NCBI GenBank assembly: GCA_949130495.1
Contig: OX422207.1
Coordinates: 370,967,868 to 371,031,867 of the forward strand
From: Sambucus nigra
Lineage: Eukaryota; Streptophyta; Magnoliopsida; Dipsacales; Adoxaceae
Direction: 5' to 3'
DNA: 64,000 nt
The notes below the pieces were generated by a model that was not told the DNA's origin, made no database searches, and saw nothing but the letters and a program-made list of their open reading frames with translations. Both the position numbers and the translations under genes were made by a program. Positions 38,001 to 49,790 of this stretch are shown here, one piece after another (positions within the stretch are counted from its first letter, which is position 1; every line of letters begins with the position of its first letter).

Positions 38001-39622
38001 CTAACGAAAAGACGATATGACGTAAAAATCTGCCCCACCTCGAAATCTAAAATCCCTACGAATTTACACTAACTAGTCACATATCTCGCAAGCATAAATT
38101 ATCACCAATGCCTATCCACTGGTCCCATACCCAATAAGCATCCTAAAAATAGGGTTGAGCAATATACTAACCAAAAGTCCCTCGTCCCTGCGATGGCAAA
38201 CGTGAATGAAATAAATCACACAATACATAATTCATAAGAATAACATAGCACGTAATCATAAAAATCCCAATTTAATGTAATTCAATGAATAACACCGTCG
38301 TCATTTTCAACATAATTATTTACGTTAAAAAATGTTAAATTTATTAACATGCAACAATATTCAATACGTCATAGTCGTTCTCTTTTATAAGTCATCTAAT
38401 ATTTAAAAGTGTGAGCGTGTCCCAATAACCATAAAAATAACCCCTATAAAATTCTACATGAGAACCTACATACAAACCATAAAACCAAAAATCTAACCTA
38501 TGCACCCAAGGATTTCAAAGATTAAATCATATTTAAAATTTTCATAAAAACAGTCCCAAAATTTAGTGTCCACTTTCTCTAATTAAGTTACTAATTGATT
38601 TTAATCAAAAATACATGATTAAGGGTTTAGGCGACACTTAAAACGTATAATACTAAAGGAAAGGAATAGAGTATTCATGCCTGATATCAAGATGAAGAAA
38701 TTCTTACTACACGGTTGGATTACTCTCGAAAAATTAGCAAAGAGACGTTCTTGAACAATCTTGAGAAAACTCAGGTTAAAGCTTCAAAACTTGGATTGAA
38801 AATAGCTCTCCAATGGATTTAAGGTTTAGAGGGAGGAAGAATATGTAAAAGAGGAGATTTCTTATCTTGGGATTTAGAAGAAAGTGTTTTTAAAAGTCAT
38901 AAACCCGTCACTTTGTTTATTTACCAAAAAGAATTTGAGTCCTAATCAACTACAAACACTCGAAAAATTATTACGAACAATCGGTCCGTCAGAATGGCTT
39001 GAAATTTTAATATGTTGTAGCGAACGGCGAGACGGGGTTTCTATGAAAATTTTATCTCGATCGGACGATCGAATTTAAAAAAATATTATTATTATCCTCC
39101 TTAACTCGAATCCTCCCCCGATTTTTATTCAAAAAGTTATAATTTCCAAATTTAATACTGATTTAAATTCCACTTAAAACCTTATTTTTATATATAAAAA
39201 CCAATATATTTAATGACTAAGAATAATTAAATCCAAAATTTTATTTTTTTCTCGAATTTTCCAATTAATTAATTTAATTAACTATTAAAAACACAGGGAG
39301 TTACACTGAACATGCCGAGTTATCCCATCTCTTGAATCTTCTCACATTTATCACACTTAGTTACGTATTATTTTTAGTTTATTTAATCATAATTTATTTT
39401 TAGCAATAATTAGTTAATTCTCCTGTGAAATTGTTTTTAAAAAAATAATAAAAAATTATAAAAGGTTTTAAAAAAAATAGAATTACAAGAATTCACGCTA
39501 TTTGTTTCACCTTAAAAGTTGGATCGATACCCGTATTTACCATAATACGAGTTATTTTACAAGTTTTGTATGTATTCAAGGGAATTTTGAGACTAGGATT
39601 TTGAAGACAACTACAATACGCA
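35015..39622 (+). mobile_element. Solo LTR X (Athila/Tat-type), interrupted by solo LTR D
   Basis: Starts TGTTTAATTTATGTCC and ends AATACGCA, flanked by AAAAG (35010-35014 and 39623-39627). The net length is about 2.19 kb after removing D and its duplication. Its 3' part has 'ttggatcgatacccgtattt' followed by 'accataatacgag', like the U5 end of Athila/Tat elements, so it is on the plus strand, opposite to its host. The protease frame of B continues across the duplication, which supports these ends. No PBS or internal domain remains. Confidence 0.75.
36895..39305 (-). mobile_element. Solo LTR D (Tekay-like)
   Basis: 2,411 bp, on the plus strand TGTCACACCCCGC to ACAGGGAGTTACA, flanked by perfect CTGAA (36890-36894 and 39306-39310). 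It shares the 'ccattcttagcat' block (about 36963) and a weak form of the LTR hairpin (37351-37366) with A, B, C and F. It also has an internal repeat near 37678-37775 built on 'cccgtttaaactgtcagccc'. It is the deepest layer: D in X in B in Z. Confidence 0.88.
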
Positions 39623-39627
39623 AAAAG

Positions 39628-40353
39628 CCAGTAATTAGTGTCCACACCCAATCCCCCGTAGATGGAACTAAAGAGAGCCCCGCTACCCAACGGTAAACAT
39701 GTATATGCACACACAAAAGTGATACTAACGATAAATTCACTATACCCATCTCTCGTGCTAATTTAGTGCTAACTAAAATACGACGTTGCACCCGTGTCAC
39801 GTAAGCTTACCACATTTACCCAAGGATAAAAAAAATCGTACCATTAACCGCTAATGGCATTGGGTGCTCAACTGGTTCCTAAAAAACGTAATACTCGCAT
39901 TTGAACTGTCCCAAGAAATGTTGTAATTGTTGCCCCTACTGCGCACCTAGCCTTGTCCCTTATCTCGATTCGGACAAGATCGACGCATGTAGTCCTGCTC
40001 TCCACATATAAAACACCTCCCTATGAAAACCAATTTTCTCTGGCCCCATTGTCCATGTCGAGGCTACCTTACTCTTTGTCCCTGGTGGCTACCCCAGTTC
40101 TTTCATTAGCTTCGCTGCCAAAACCCACATTTGCTCAGTTGGAATTCTCTTGATCTAAATCTCTCAAACGGGTCCCTCTACTGGTTATCCCTTATGTGGT
40201 GTCCGACTAACACCAATACATCCAGTCTTGCTCTGCTAACTAGACTCTCTTCGCATTGAAGCATTGATATTGACCTTATAAAAGTACAGCATGGATGACC
40301 TCAGTGTAAGTTGTCCAAGCCAAATTTTCCCTTGATGCTGGCGTATTCTACCC
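39628..40353 (-). pseudogene. Gag C-terminus, zinc knuckle and protease start of element B
   Basis: The minus strand shows 'CFICGEQDYMRRSC' (about 39960-40020), a CCHC zinc knuckle with the His replaced by Tyr. Further in sense is 'DTGATSYFS' (about 39775-39800), a retropepsin active-site motif, followed by stops. A gag stretch with 'TYTEVI' lies just inside the right boundary. The order gag, zinc knuckle, protease fits the minus-strand orientation of B. The gene is broken by LTRs X and Y, by stops and by frame changes. Confidence 0.7.
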
Positions 40354-40358
40354 ATGAG

Positions 40359-41799
40359 TCGATCATCAACTTAATGATTCGACACAAATATTACATTTAT
40401 TCACCCTTTATTCTTAAGCATTTTAGGCCCCTAGGGTACTTTAATTCCTATATTTATGCTCGTTAACCAGAAAACCTCAATTTTATATGTTTACATGTTT
40501 TGCAAGGTATAATTGAGCTTTTGTAGGTATTATGGTGCTTCGTGTGAAGTTCGATAGCATTCCGTGAAAATTTTGTTGATAATCGCAAGTGCAAGAGGAT
40601 TTTAGTAATTTTACAATTTGGGTTTCTGGCCCAATGTCTTCACAGAAGTTAAATCCCTCTGAATCATCTTTGCATGGCAACTGACGGTGCGCGATTCTGA
40701 ATCCTAACAAAGAAGTTGCGGGACTTTGAGCGAAAGGGAACTAAAAGTAAATCAAAACACGGGAATGATCCAACACAAGCAGGTCCGAATCAATTCGTCT
40801 CTCTAGCGAATCGATTCGGTTAGTGGAAATGCTCAAGTTTTCCAGGACCAAATCGATTCGGATATAAGATGAATCGATTCTCTTTTATGCAGCATTCGAG
40901 ATTCCCCTTTCCGAATCGATTCGGTTTGGCACTGAATCGATTCGTCGTTGTTTTGGTTATTTTCTTTTATTTACTAGTTTGCCACTAGGGTTTTTATATA
41001 ATTAGCATTTCTTTCATTTTGAAGAGATAATCTTTCATTTTTTTTAGTTTTAGTGTTTATATTTGTGGATTCACCCTCTCCTCCATCACTTTGGGGTAAT
41101 ACTCATTTATGTATGTAAGTTTTACTATTCATTATCTTATTTGTTTGTTTAAGCTTTATTTCCATTATGTCTTTACTTTTCTTGGCTAGATAATTAGTTA
41201 TAGTTATTTATTTCTTGTTTGCTTTTAGTTTTTAGTTGTTTTAATTACTTTATTCATGTCTAGTTCTTAGTTTAAGGGTTAGGGTCATGTTTCCGCCATT
41301 AATGGGTCTTGAGCTCCGAAAGTTAGGTTTTGTGTAAATTTGCATTTAATTGAAACCTCGTGTATCAAAGTTGGAATATTATGTGTTTAACTTTATTTTT
41401 CATGATAACTTAGTGTTTAAAGAGATATTTCAAATTTAATCCACGTGTGACCATTTTTTATTAAATAAATTATTTTGCATTTTTGGATTAATTTCCTTCA
41501 TGGTTAATGTTTATGATTAATTGAATATGCACGACTGAATTGTTTCGAACCGAAATTCTAATTATGCGTTGGTCATCCCTTGGCAGGGATGTGATCCTGA
41601 CTCTCGTTTTATTAATTCTTGTTTAGTTTTAACTTCTTATTTTTTCCCTTTTCCCGTTTTAAACCAGTCACCTTTTATACTTTTATTTTAGAAGTAATAG
41701 ATTGATTAAAATATGTCCAACACTCCTTGTGGATTTTTGATACCCGAACTTACCGCTATACTTATAAAACAAGTGTAGTTTGAGCTTAGGTTTTTTGCA
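40359..41799 (+). mobile_element. Solo LTR Y (Athila/Tat-type)
   Basis: 1,441 bp flanked by ATGAG (40354-40358 and 41800-41804) and ending TTTTTTGCA. The 3' part has 'ctccttgtggatttttgata' and 'cttaccgctatact', typical of the U5 end of Athila/Tat elements, so it is plus strand. The 5' end reads TC, not TG, either a mutation or a boundary error of a few bases. It carries a palindrome cluster (40785-40948). Gag sequence of B lies on both sides. Confidence 0.62.
40785..40948. repeat. CpG palindrome cluster of LTR Y
   Basis: Six occurrences of GAATCGATTC or close variants ('gaatcaattcg', 'gcgaatcgattcgg', 'aaatcgattcgg', 'gaatcgattc', 'ccgaatcgattcgg', 'tgaatcgattcg'). This is the same word as in element C, although Y is an Athila-type LTR. 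Confidence 0.9.
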
Positions 41800-41804
41800 A
41801 TGAG

Positions 41805-42640
41805 GCGATGAATCGAAAACAACGACAGTGCCCTTACACGAGCACATAGTTCGCGCCCAGTCACTTAAGGACCCTTTTTCTTCTTCGTATCCACCTCGTC
41901 GGGTACAAAGCTTTCTAAGGAAGCACATTTTTCCTCATACTTGGCCATTGTCCAGATTTATTGTAATAAGTACAAAAATTTCCTTCACATCTCTGTTCAA
42001 ATAGCAGATGAAAGAATTTTCGATCAAATCGCACCCCAAATTCCTCGATATTTATGGTATTTCTCCTAAGAGGTGGTGATTTTATCTCATCACTACAACA
42101 CTTCTCCTGTGAGTTTAAAAAATGCCTGAAATTAAATCATAAGTGTTACCGCACTCCACCATTTACAATTGCCTTTGGATGTTATCCTCCAATTGGCTAG
42201 CTAACACACGTCCGCATTTTTCCCAAACACTTGCGGATGGCCCTTCTGAAAAGCCCCTGCGACTCGCTCCCATTCTGACTGCAGCCACTGTATGCTGTGG
42301 TGGTACTTGGGAAAACTGTTGCACTCTAGCGATCATCGCAGCATTAATTGCCTGAGCAATAACAGTAGTGACCTCTGATGCGGTCACCGTCTCCTGAATA
42401 CTCTGTGGCTCCGATTAAGCCTCTCCTCATGTAGTCCTCCTAATGTCCCTCATTGGTCATCTTATATCGTTCGTTATACGAAGTTCAACCGAACTCATAT
42501 CTGATTCTCTTCAACAATACGCAATAGCAGAAGAATGTATACATAATATGGATTAACAGTCCTAAGATTAGGGCTCTAGCTCAAAGACAAAGCAACGCTT
42601 AAAACGAAAGAAGCTACACAGATCCTAAGGACACTAGAAC
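41805..42640 (-). pseudogene. Gag N-terminal relic of element B
   Basis: On the minus strand 41860-41945 reads a gag-like stretch with 'YEEKCASLESFVPDEVD', matching the 'YE-F--LS-F-P' pattern of Ty3 gag proteins. Upstream, 42163-42387 has an open frame with an Ala/Gln-rich start, and another frame with a 'HPQVF' phrase like the gag 'PP-F-G' motif. The frame changes several times and stops occur. 42400-42640 is leader sequence between gag and the PBS. Confidence 0.6.
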
Positions 42641-42644
42641 GTAA

Positions 42645-42657
42645 CGCGTTGATACCA
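42645..42657 (-). promoter_or_regulatory. Primer-binding site of element B (altered tRNA-iMet site)
   Basis: In sense TGGTATCAACGCG, two bases after the 5' LTR. The first eight bases match the tRNA-iMet PBS, then GAGC has become ACGC, in keeping with the age of B. Confidence 0.8.
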
Positions 42658-43629
42658 TCTGTGACACCCTGCCTATTAAAATAATGAGTGGCCAACCCCT
42701 ACTAAAATAAGACAAGAGTCGCATATGGCTCATTCTTAGCATCACTATCGAAGTTCAATTAATTACTAACCACCTATTAGTTTAACAAGTTATTCTAAAA
42801 TTTAATCTTAAATTTGTCATACCAGATAAAACCATTCAACATAAACCCATGCAATAAACTATATAATCAATCACACGAGTAAAGAATCTAAATGCAAAAG
42901 TAAATTAAACCATCGGTTACTAAAATCCAATACAATCATCTGAACTGAATTAAATAGAGCTGAAAGTAAATAAGTCACAGGACAAAATGTCTAACTAATA
43001 ACTAAAGAAAGTTCTTAATCTAGGATAAAAATAATGGAAGCGTCTACTCCAAATTCTGCAGGCCGTCACATCAGCTGCAGCTACGTGATCCCTGAAAGAA
43101 GAGTCATCCTTGGCGTCTCTGTGGCTGGACACCTAAAAGTTTTTGAAAAATACTTGACACGGGTCAGAGCCTAAAACTTTTGAAAATATTTAGCAAGTGT
43201 ATAAATTGCAATAATGAATATGTAAAGCAAGTTTTCATATTTAAATTGGTAGTGCACTCGCATAAGATAGTCCTCGCCCCTCATCTAATGAGCGCATCTA
43301 ACGTATATTCTTAACCCTCCTAGTTATGCTACTCGATCTAGCTAGCCTTGGCACTAACATCAATGCTCTAATACCTTGACCCGAATATAACGTCTACCCT
43401 TAGTTCATTAATTAGCTTTCACAACCTCTTAATTAATATCTCATTAAATTATCACTATTTACTCGAGTTATTCCACAATCACATTTGTTTGTCTACACTC
43501 GTATATATTTATTCTCATCTTTATATACATATTTAACTCACGAAATTTACTTGAACTCGTATATAATTATTCACATCTTTATTTATGTAAATATTTCACA
43601 CAAAGGTAAACAAACACACACACACATAC

Positions 43630-43633
<4 letters not shown>

Positions 43634-43685
<52 letters not shown>
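43634..43685. repeat. (TA)n microsatellite in B 5' LTR
   Basis: About 25 TA units after a short 'cacacacacata' run. Confidence 0.95.
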
Positions 43686-43695
<10 letters not shown>

Positions 43696-44027
43696 GCCAA
43701 ATCACTAACATGCTGTCAAGCTTCAGGAATGTCCTCCACATTCTGGGCAAGTGGGTCGAAGTCTCACCACCGAACCCAAATATAATAAACGAACACCGGA
43801 GGTGGTCATGGCCTTAAGTCCGTGGTCATAACCATACCATATAATTCTATGGGACTCCAAAACCTACATCACGTGGTTGTACACAGACCTATGACCCTGC
43901 GGAATGTTACTACCTCTATTGAGATTCACCAAACTGACCTCCCACAGCATGCAACCTCCACCGATAGCATATCCGCTAGGATGGGAATGTTTCACATAAA
44001 TATCATATACATAGATATTATTAACCA

Positions 44028-44106
<79 letters not shown>
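44028..44106. repeat. (CT)n-(TA)n compound microsatellite in B 5' LTR
   Basis: About 22 CT units then about 16 TA units. The other LTR of B has only a short TA run at this place (about 18014-18036). Confidence 0.95.
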
Positions 44107-44109
<3 letters not shown>

Positions 44110-45625
44110 CCCAAAGTCCGGCTAATATGTGCCTATCTCTTAAAGCACTAGCCTAATTATCCCTAGTCTACTTTGACTGTAAAATACATAATCTCTGCAT
44201 AGATTATCAATTTTGGACACTAAGCCCTTCTCAACCAGCTCGTATCCTTCATTGCCCGAATTTCCCTTGAGTTTATAAATTAAGCATTCCATGCGTTGTT
44301 CGTCCTAAACGCCCCTCCTACCTCACTCCGGATTTTATCCTACACCTCCTCATAATTAATCCTCGTCTAAAATAAATCTCCAGAAGCCTATTTCCATTAA
44401 TGAACCTCCTAAAATTCCTGGACTCCAATTTAATTTATATAACAATCAAACAACGGGACTAGAATTGGCAGGGGAACCGTACCTGTTCGGACAGGGGGTG
44501 AACCGGTTCACCCCTGGAAAACTGCAGTACAAACCTACTACAAATAATACGAGTTTTTTTCCCACTTTTTCATCCTAAAGTGTTTCTAATATTCATCCCA
44601 CCCCATCATATACTAACATGAATATATGTATTAATTGTCTGAAATTCGTCAAAACTAAATTAATTGATAGGATTTATGTCGTTCTTGGTCCAACATCAAT
44701 TATGTCGCAATTTATAATAAAAATCATGATTTCATGATCAAGGTTTCATCCTTTGAAGTTAAGATAGTGTCTTTACAATCGAGATCAATATATCTAACAT
44801 GTATACATGACTTTTTCTAATCATTAAAAAAATTTCATGCAATAAGATCATAAGAACATAGTCATATTTATCGTTATAAAATCCTCTTTATTTTTTATAT
44901 AAATCTCACCCCCAAAAATTAATTTATTTGTCTACTTCTTTTGATATGGATCATAATACTTAACAAAATATAAAGCAAGTTTACACACTGACCTCTGTAT
45001 AGGAATAAACATAGATCTTCTTCTTGTAGGATGGATCAAGTCAAGAACTTTAATGATTGGTCTCCAAATCAAGCCTCCTTCAATCTCTTTGTGTTTTTCT
45101 CCCTCTTTTCTCCCCAAAAGAACTCTCAGAGGTTTTTATGTACAAAGTGGTTGCCTCCTAGACCTAATCTCTTATTTAAATCTCTTAATCCCGAATTTAG
45201 ATTAACTCTTTAATATGAAATGACTTAAATGCCCCCGAATGGGCCCAACTAGTCCAAAAAGCTCCCGGTAAGCAAAACCTACCCCCAGGTACTTGATTTT
45301 GACTATTTCAACTCATTCTGAATCGATCTTGCACTCGAAATCACCATCTGAGTTACCAAATATCAATAGTCCATCCAACTTAAAAGTAGCCTACCCGAAT
45401 GCCCGAGTTTAAATTCTGTCAATTCCCGTCGATGTTACCCACTACAACGTACTAACAATTTACCAAATTTAATTTACTACTCACCCTTAGTAAATTTTGT
45501 TTTCACATAAATATTAATTTTATTATCACTAATTAATATTTATCAATTAAGCGATATTATTACGAGCACACGTGTAATTAAAATGCTAAAATTAATTATT
45601 CAAAAATATGGAGTGTTATACTTTG

Positions 45626-48273
45626 AATATTAATATATGACTTTGTCGGGTCATGTATTATGTAATTTAGATGAAAATGTTATCTAGGATAGCCTTTCAC
45701 TACCTAATTGCATAATTCCTTAATACTTATTTCAGTTACTCAAAATCGATTTTCTTTGTACGAAAAAACCAAATATACCCCATTATTGTTTTTACATATA
45801 TAAGCATAATGAGTTATAACTATTACTTTTATCTTTAAATTTTATATTCACAAGCATTCTAGTTGGGTCACTTTGGTGACTACCAAACTATTCATTATAT
45901 GAATATTACATTATTTTATGAATTGTATAATGATTTCAATAAGCATTAATGTTTTTGAAAAGCATAAATGGGCAGTGTGCTTATAAACTAAGGAAGGATT
46001 TGGACTCTTTGTAGTAACCGATACCAACCTTAATAATGAAACATATTGCCCTTTAATATTAACTTCACCATTGTAACCGACTCTTTGGATCAACCAAATC
46101 ACAACGGCTTAATCATAATGAAATTATTAATAATCTAACACTTAAAACCATATCTGGACTCTTTGGAGCAACCAAAATATATTATTTGAATGTAATCACA
46201 AAATTCATCATTTACATTTTATTTGGTTAGACCATTGTTGTGAAATCGTAACCTAATCATCATATAAATACTCAGATGAAAACCTTAAAGCATGCTTCTA
46301 ATATTCTATTACTCATATTGGACATAATAAGCATATACACATTAATCTGATATTTACAATTTGCGAGCAATTTTGAGCACTGGATTAAACTTCGCATAAA
46401 TATTAGTTTTCAAGAAAAATTTAAATCCTTCGAGGTTAAATTAATGCAAGAGAAAATTACTCATTAATGTTCATTTAATAATCGTAATTGTCCCTTTGGA
46501 CAATCTTACAATGAACAAGTCACATCTCCATTGCATCAACAATCTAATATCTATAATTTTATTTAGACCTATGGACGGTCAATTTTGTACACTGTAATTT
46601 AATATATATAATTATAGACTAGGACACTTTGATGGACACCTAATCTAACATAATATAAATACTAATGTCAAAACCTTAACTATAATTACAATAGTCATGA
46701 CAATATTTGGGTTATACCAAAAACATTGCATAATATGAATATTATGACAGTCAAATAAGGTTGAACAGTTAATGTAGTTATTAAAATACATAAAATGAAG
46801 AAATTCAAAATTTTCAATATCAGAAAAATTTGAGTAATCACTATAAAAGTGTTAAGAAAACTTTCAAAATAATACTCAATTAGCGGAATTCAAATTTAAT
46901 TTGGAGAAAGAAATAGTTGTCAACTTTATTACCAAATATGATAAATTTAAGGTTTTAAGGGATTAAACTTGATCAAATAGCCAAAACAACGCCCATCGGC
47001 AAAAATGGTGTGTTTTGATCATTAGGTCGTTTTGGATTGACATAAAAATTCATGAAATTCCTTGTAAGTTTGCAATTTTAATTTTAATTATTGTTTATTA
47101 GACGCATAAGAAAACTTCCATTGAAAACGTCTCAAAATTTTAGATTTACAGTTTTATAAAATAAGCAGATTTAAAGACATAATTAAATTACCTCAAAAGA
47201 AAATCGCAATAAGGTAACCAAATCCAAATTTAATTTGGTCATAAAAATTTTGGAACCCAACAACCTCATCTTATGAAATTTTCTTTTATGTGATTATACA
47301 GATATACCAATTAATTCATTTGGATGCATTCACAGATATCATAAGTTGGTTTATTCAAAATTGCGCTTCAAATATTTAATTCATAAAGTGCAAAAAAATT
47401 TACTTTCATGAAGCATATATGCACACACATAGTATAAAAAAAATCATGGAATATTCATGCATACACATATTACATAATGTATGTAAAAATCAACGCCACA
47501 AAAAAATATTATATGCAAAACTTAATGAATCATGGGTCCAAATATAGATACATACACAATAATATAATATTTATAACTATAGATTAAGGCAGTTTAATGT
47601 CATCCTAATCTAATATCATATAAATATTAGTGTCGAAACATTAATTCATTATTGTATTAGGACATTTGGGCAACCAAATATAAATTATACACAATAATCT
47701 AATTTATCTTAAATGTTATTGCCAAACTCATAATCATACATCTAATATTCAAAACTTTATATTGGAACTTTTGATCAATACCAAATAAGACATAATATGA
47801 ATATTAGAACAACCATTGAATGGTTAAAAGAAATATATATACCGTTATTTATACCATAAAATTTGAAAAAATAATTAATTTTTCAAAATAAAAAATTTTG
47901 AGTTACAATAACATAAACAATCTCTTCAGGATCACTCTCGAATTCATGGAATCGTAAAATCAATTTTAAGAAGAGAGTTATTAGCGTTGACATTAATACT
48001 AAAAATGGCAAAAACGCATTTTTAGGGGACTAAACGACGTCAACTCGCTGAGATAGGGTGGTGCCCATTGTTGATCATGGATTTTGTTTATTTTCACATT
48101 TTCAGGTGACGATGTGAATTTCGTAAAATTCCAAGCAAGAAAAAAAAATCCGTCACTGAAAACGTTGTTAAAAAATTCAAGAATTCATCAAAAAAAATTA
48201 TCCGGATTCTTTTTGTAGGCAAATACTCTGAATAAATAATCATGAGATCGGAAACCTAAAATATGATATCACA
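45626..48273. other. Leader/internal segment of element Z with imperfect repeats
   Basis: 2.6 kb between B and the 5' LTR of Z. No coding motif. Phrases such as 'tttggactctttg', 'caaccaaatat' and 'aatataaatactaatgtcaa' recur loosely between about 45640 and 47830, suggesting decayed tandem units. On the minus strand the last bases before the LTR (48255-48273) read TGTGATATCATATTTTAGG, a possible decayed PBS. Confidence 0.5.
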
Positions 48274-48965
48274 TGTAAACATAATCAAAAGAACACGTAA
48301 TTAACAATTTCACGTAAATATCCAATTATATAAGTTATTTATTTTTTAATGATACAAAACGTTATGTATTTTATATTTAACGTTTGGATCATATATCAAC
48401 ATGATCATCAAAGATTGTGTAAACTTAATAGATCAAAAATCATAAGTTGATCATATTTAGAAGTAAAATATCAAGAGTCACACCTTGATCCAAATTTGTT
48501 TGAGAGGAAGAAGTTGGAAATATTATCCTCCACTTGAATATGGAATCATCATTTTGATGATTAAAGTTGTTGGTGTTATACTCCATATGAATCAGTAATC
48601 ATCATTTGGATGATTAGAGTTTTAGTGTTTCTCTCCTTTTACCCAATTTCATTGATGTTGTAATTTTGTTGTATCTTATTGATGGATGTCAGTCACCTAT
48701 TTATAGGTAGGGAGGGACCCAATCTTTAAAAGTCACTCAATCTGAACCGTCCATTAAGGTAGATATTCAAGAATCTTTTTGACTCTTGGTATTTGGAACA
48801 ATGAAAATTGTTATTCAATGAGAAACAAATGCGTATAATATATGTATAAAAGAAACAATAATTATAATCAGATTCATATTTATATTTCTTTATATTTTCA
48901 TTATATTCCTTTATATTTTCATGAGAAACAAATGTGTATAATATATGTATGTATGTATGTAACTG

Positions 48966-49016
<51 letters not shown>

Positions 49017-49593
49017 GTACTTTTAGCGACGGATAAGTTCGTCCCAATAAATGATAATTCAGTTGGGCCAATTCCTTATGATGAGCTGATATCAGCAATT
49101 TGCGACGAATGAATTCGTCGCGGCAAACCATTTATGCATTAAATTTCTTCACTGCAAAAACCATTGTGCGATGCATCCTCTTCATCGAAAAAAGCATTGT
49201 GCGATGCATCATATTCATCGCTACTTCATCAAAAGAACCGACTTTAGCGATGAATACATCACAAATAGCGACGAATATATTTGTCGAAAAACGGTCAAAT
49301 TAAGTGATTGAAATGAGTTAGCGACGATTTTTATACATTTATAACGATGAATTGACACATCGCAAAATATAATTTGCGACGCAGCTGCACTTCATCGTAA
49401 TAGAACCGTAGCGACTAGCTTTTTGCGACGACAATTACGACGAATGTAGTGCTTCGCAAAAAGACGTTTGCGATGAAGTTAAAATATAGGCGACGAATTT
49501 AATTCGGCGCAAAACACTATTTTCCTTGTAGTGACTTTTAGTATTAATATAATTATGGAACAAGAAGAATTATTATTTCAAATAATTCTAACA
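48274..49593 (-). repeat. 5' LTR of copia element Z, with inserted DNA
   Basis: 48274-48800 and about 49531-49593 match the 599-bp 3' LTR. About 730 bp between them is foreign and ends in a CACTA-type terminus. The LTR end AATTCTAACA (49593) is followed by CTATC, the right target-site copy. Confidence 0.78.
48801..49531. mobile_element. CACTA-type transposon fragment
   Basis: The right end reads, in reverse complement, CACTACAAGGAAAATAGTG, the standard plant CACTA (EnSpm) terminus. The adjoining 500 bp (about 49020-49525) is crowded with 'gcgacgaa'/'ttcgtcgc' motifs in both orientations, typical CACTA subterminal repeats. A matching left CACTA end is not visible near 48800, so it is truncated or only one end survives. 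(TA)n fills 48966-49014. No transposase is encoded. Confidence 0.7.
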
Positions 49594-49599
49594 CTATCC

Positions 49600-49790
49600 C
49601 AAGTTATTTTACGAGCACCACACACTAGTCCCTCTACCCCGAATAAGGTTTGCGAAACAAGGATTAATCTCTGCGTTCAGTGGCCCCAAGTTTTTGTTGA
49701 GGAGCAGAATCGAACTCATGGCCTTACGGGTAAGCTCCTTAGTAATGGTTGATCAACTACTCAACCAACCTTAAGGGGTTAAGGTGACAC
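49600..49790 (-). mobile_element. Probable tRNA-derived SINE
   Basis: Read on the minus strand from about 49790, the sequence begins GGTTGGTTGAGTAGTTGATC (A-box-like). About 45 bases later comes GAGTTCGATTCTG, which fits the RNA polymerase III B box GWTCRANNC. A body with 'cgcagagattaatccttg' and 'ggtagagggactagtg' follows. No poly-A tail or clean duplication was found; the 3' end lies a few bases from the LTR of Z. The family was not identified. Confidence 0.5.

Larger units (their letters stand above)
16586..45620 (-). mobile_element. Element B: Ty3 retrotransposon (Tekay-like) carrying five inserted elements
   Basis: Spans 29 kb because four elements sit directly in it (F, C, X, Y), and X holds a fifth (D). 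CTTTG flanks both ends (16581-16585 and 45621-45625). With insertions removed, the LTRs are about 2,978 and 2,961 bp and the internal region about 4.1 kb. The PBS is at 42645-42657 and the PPT at 22734-22750. Minus-strand relics of gag (41805-42400), zinc knuckle and protease active site (about 39628-40353) and protease C-terminus (about 34740-35009) are in the right order. RT and integrase are not found. The LTR pair is visibly more diverged than that of A or C. It is inserted in element Z. Confidence 0.88.
42660..45620 (-). repeat. 5' LTR of element B
   Basis: 2,961 bp, uninterrupted, on the plus strand TGTGACACCCTGCC to GGAGTGTTATA. It is collinear with the split 3' LTR. It holds (TA)n at 43634-43685, (CT)n-(TA)n at 44028-44106 and a palindrome cluster at 44474-44513 centred on TGAACCGGTTCA. 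CTTTG follows directly. Confidence 0.88.
2462..49593 (-). mobile_element. Copia LTR retrotransposon Z, inflated by nested insertions
   Basis: An outer LTR retrotransposon on the minus strand. LTR copies lie at 2462-3060 and 48274-49593. On the plus strand both start TGTAAAYATAATC and end ATTCTAACA, so the sense LTR runs TGTTAGAAT to TTTACA. The flanks are ATATC and CTATC, a 5-bp duplication with one mismatch. A copia RNase H relic lies next to the left LTR on the minus strand, as expected upstream of a 3' LTR. Without the MITE and elements A and B, the internal region is about 5.7 kb, a normal copia size. The LTRs are clearly diverged and coding capacity is lost, so this is the oldest layer of the nest. 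Confidence 0.82.

Noticed and set aside
49606..49790. Possible true tRNA gene
   Set aside because: The A and B boxes are only approximate and no cloverleaf with acceptor stem and anticodon arm could be drawn; a tRNA-derived SINE fits better.
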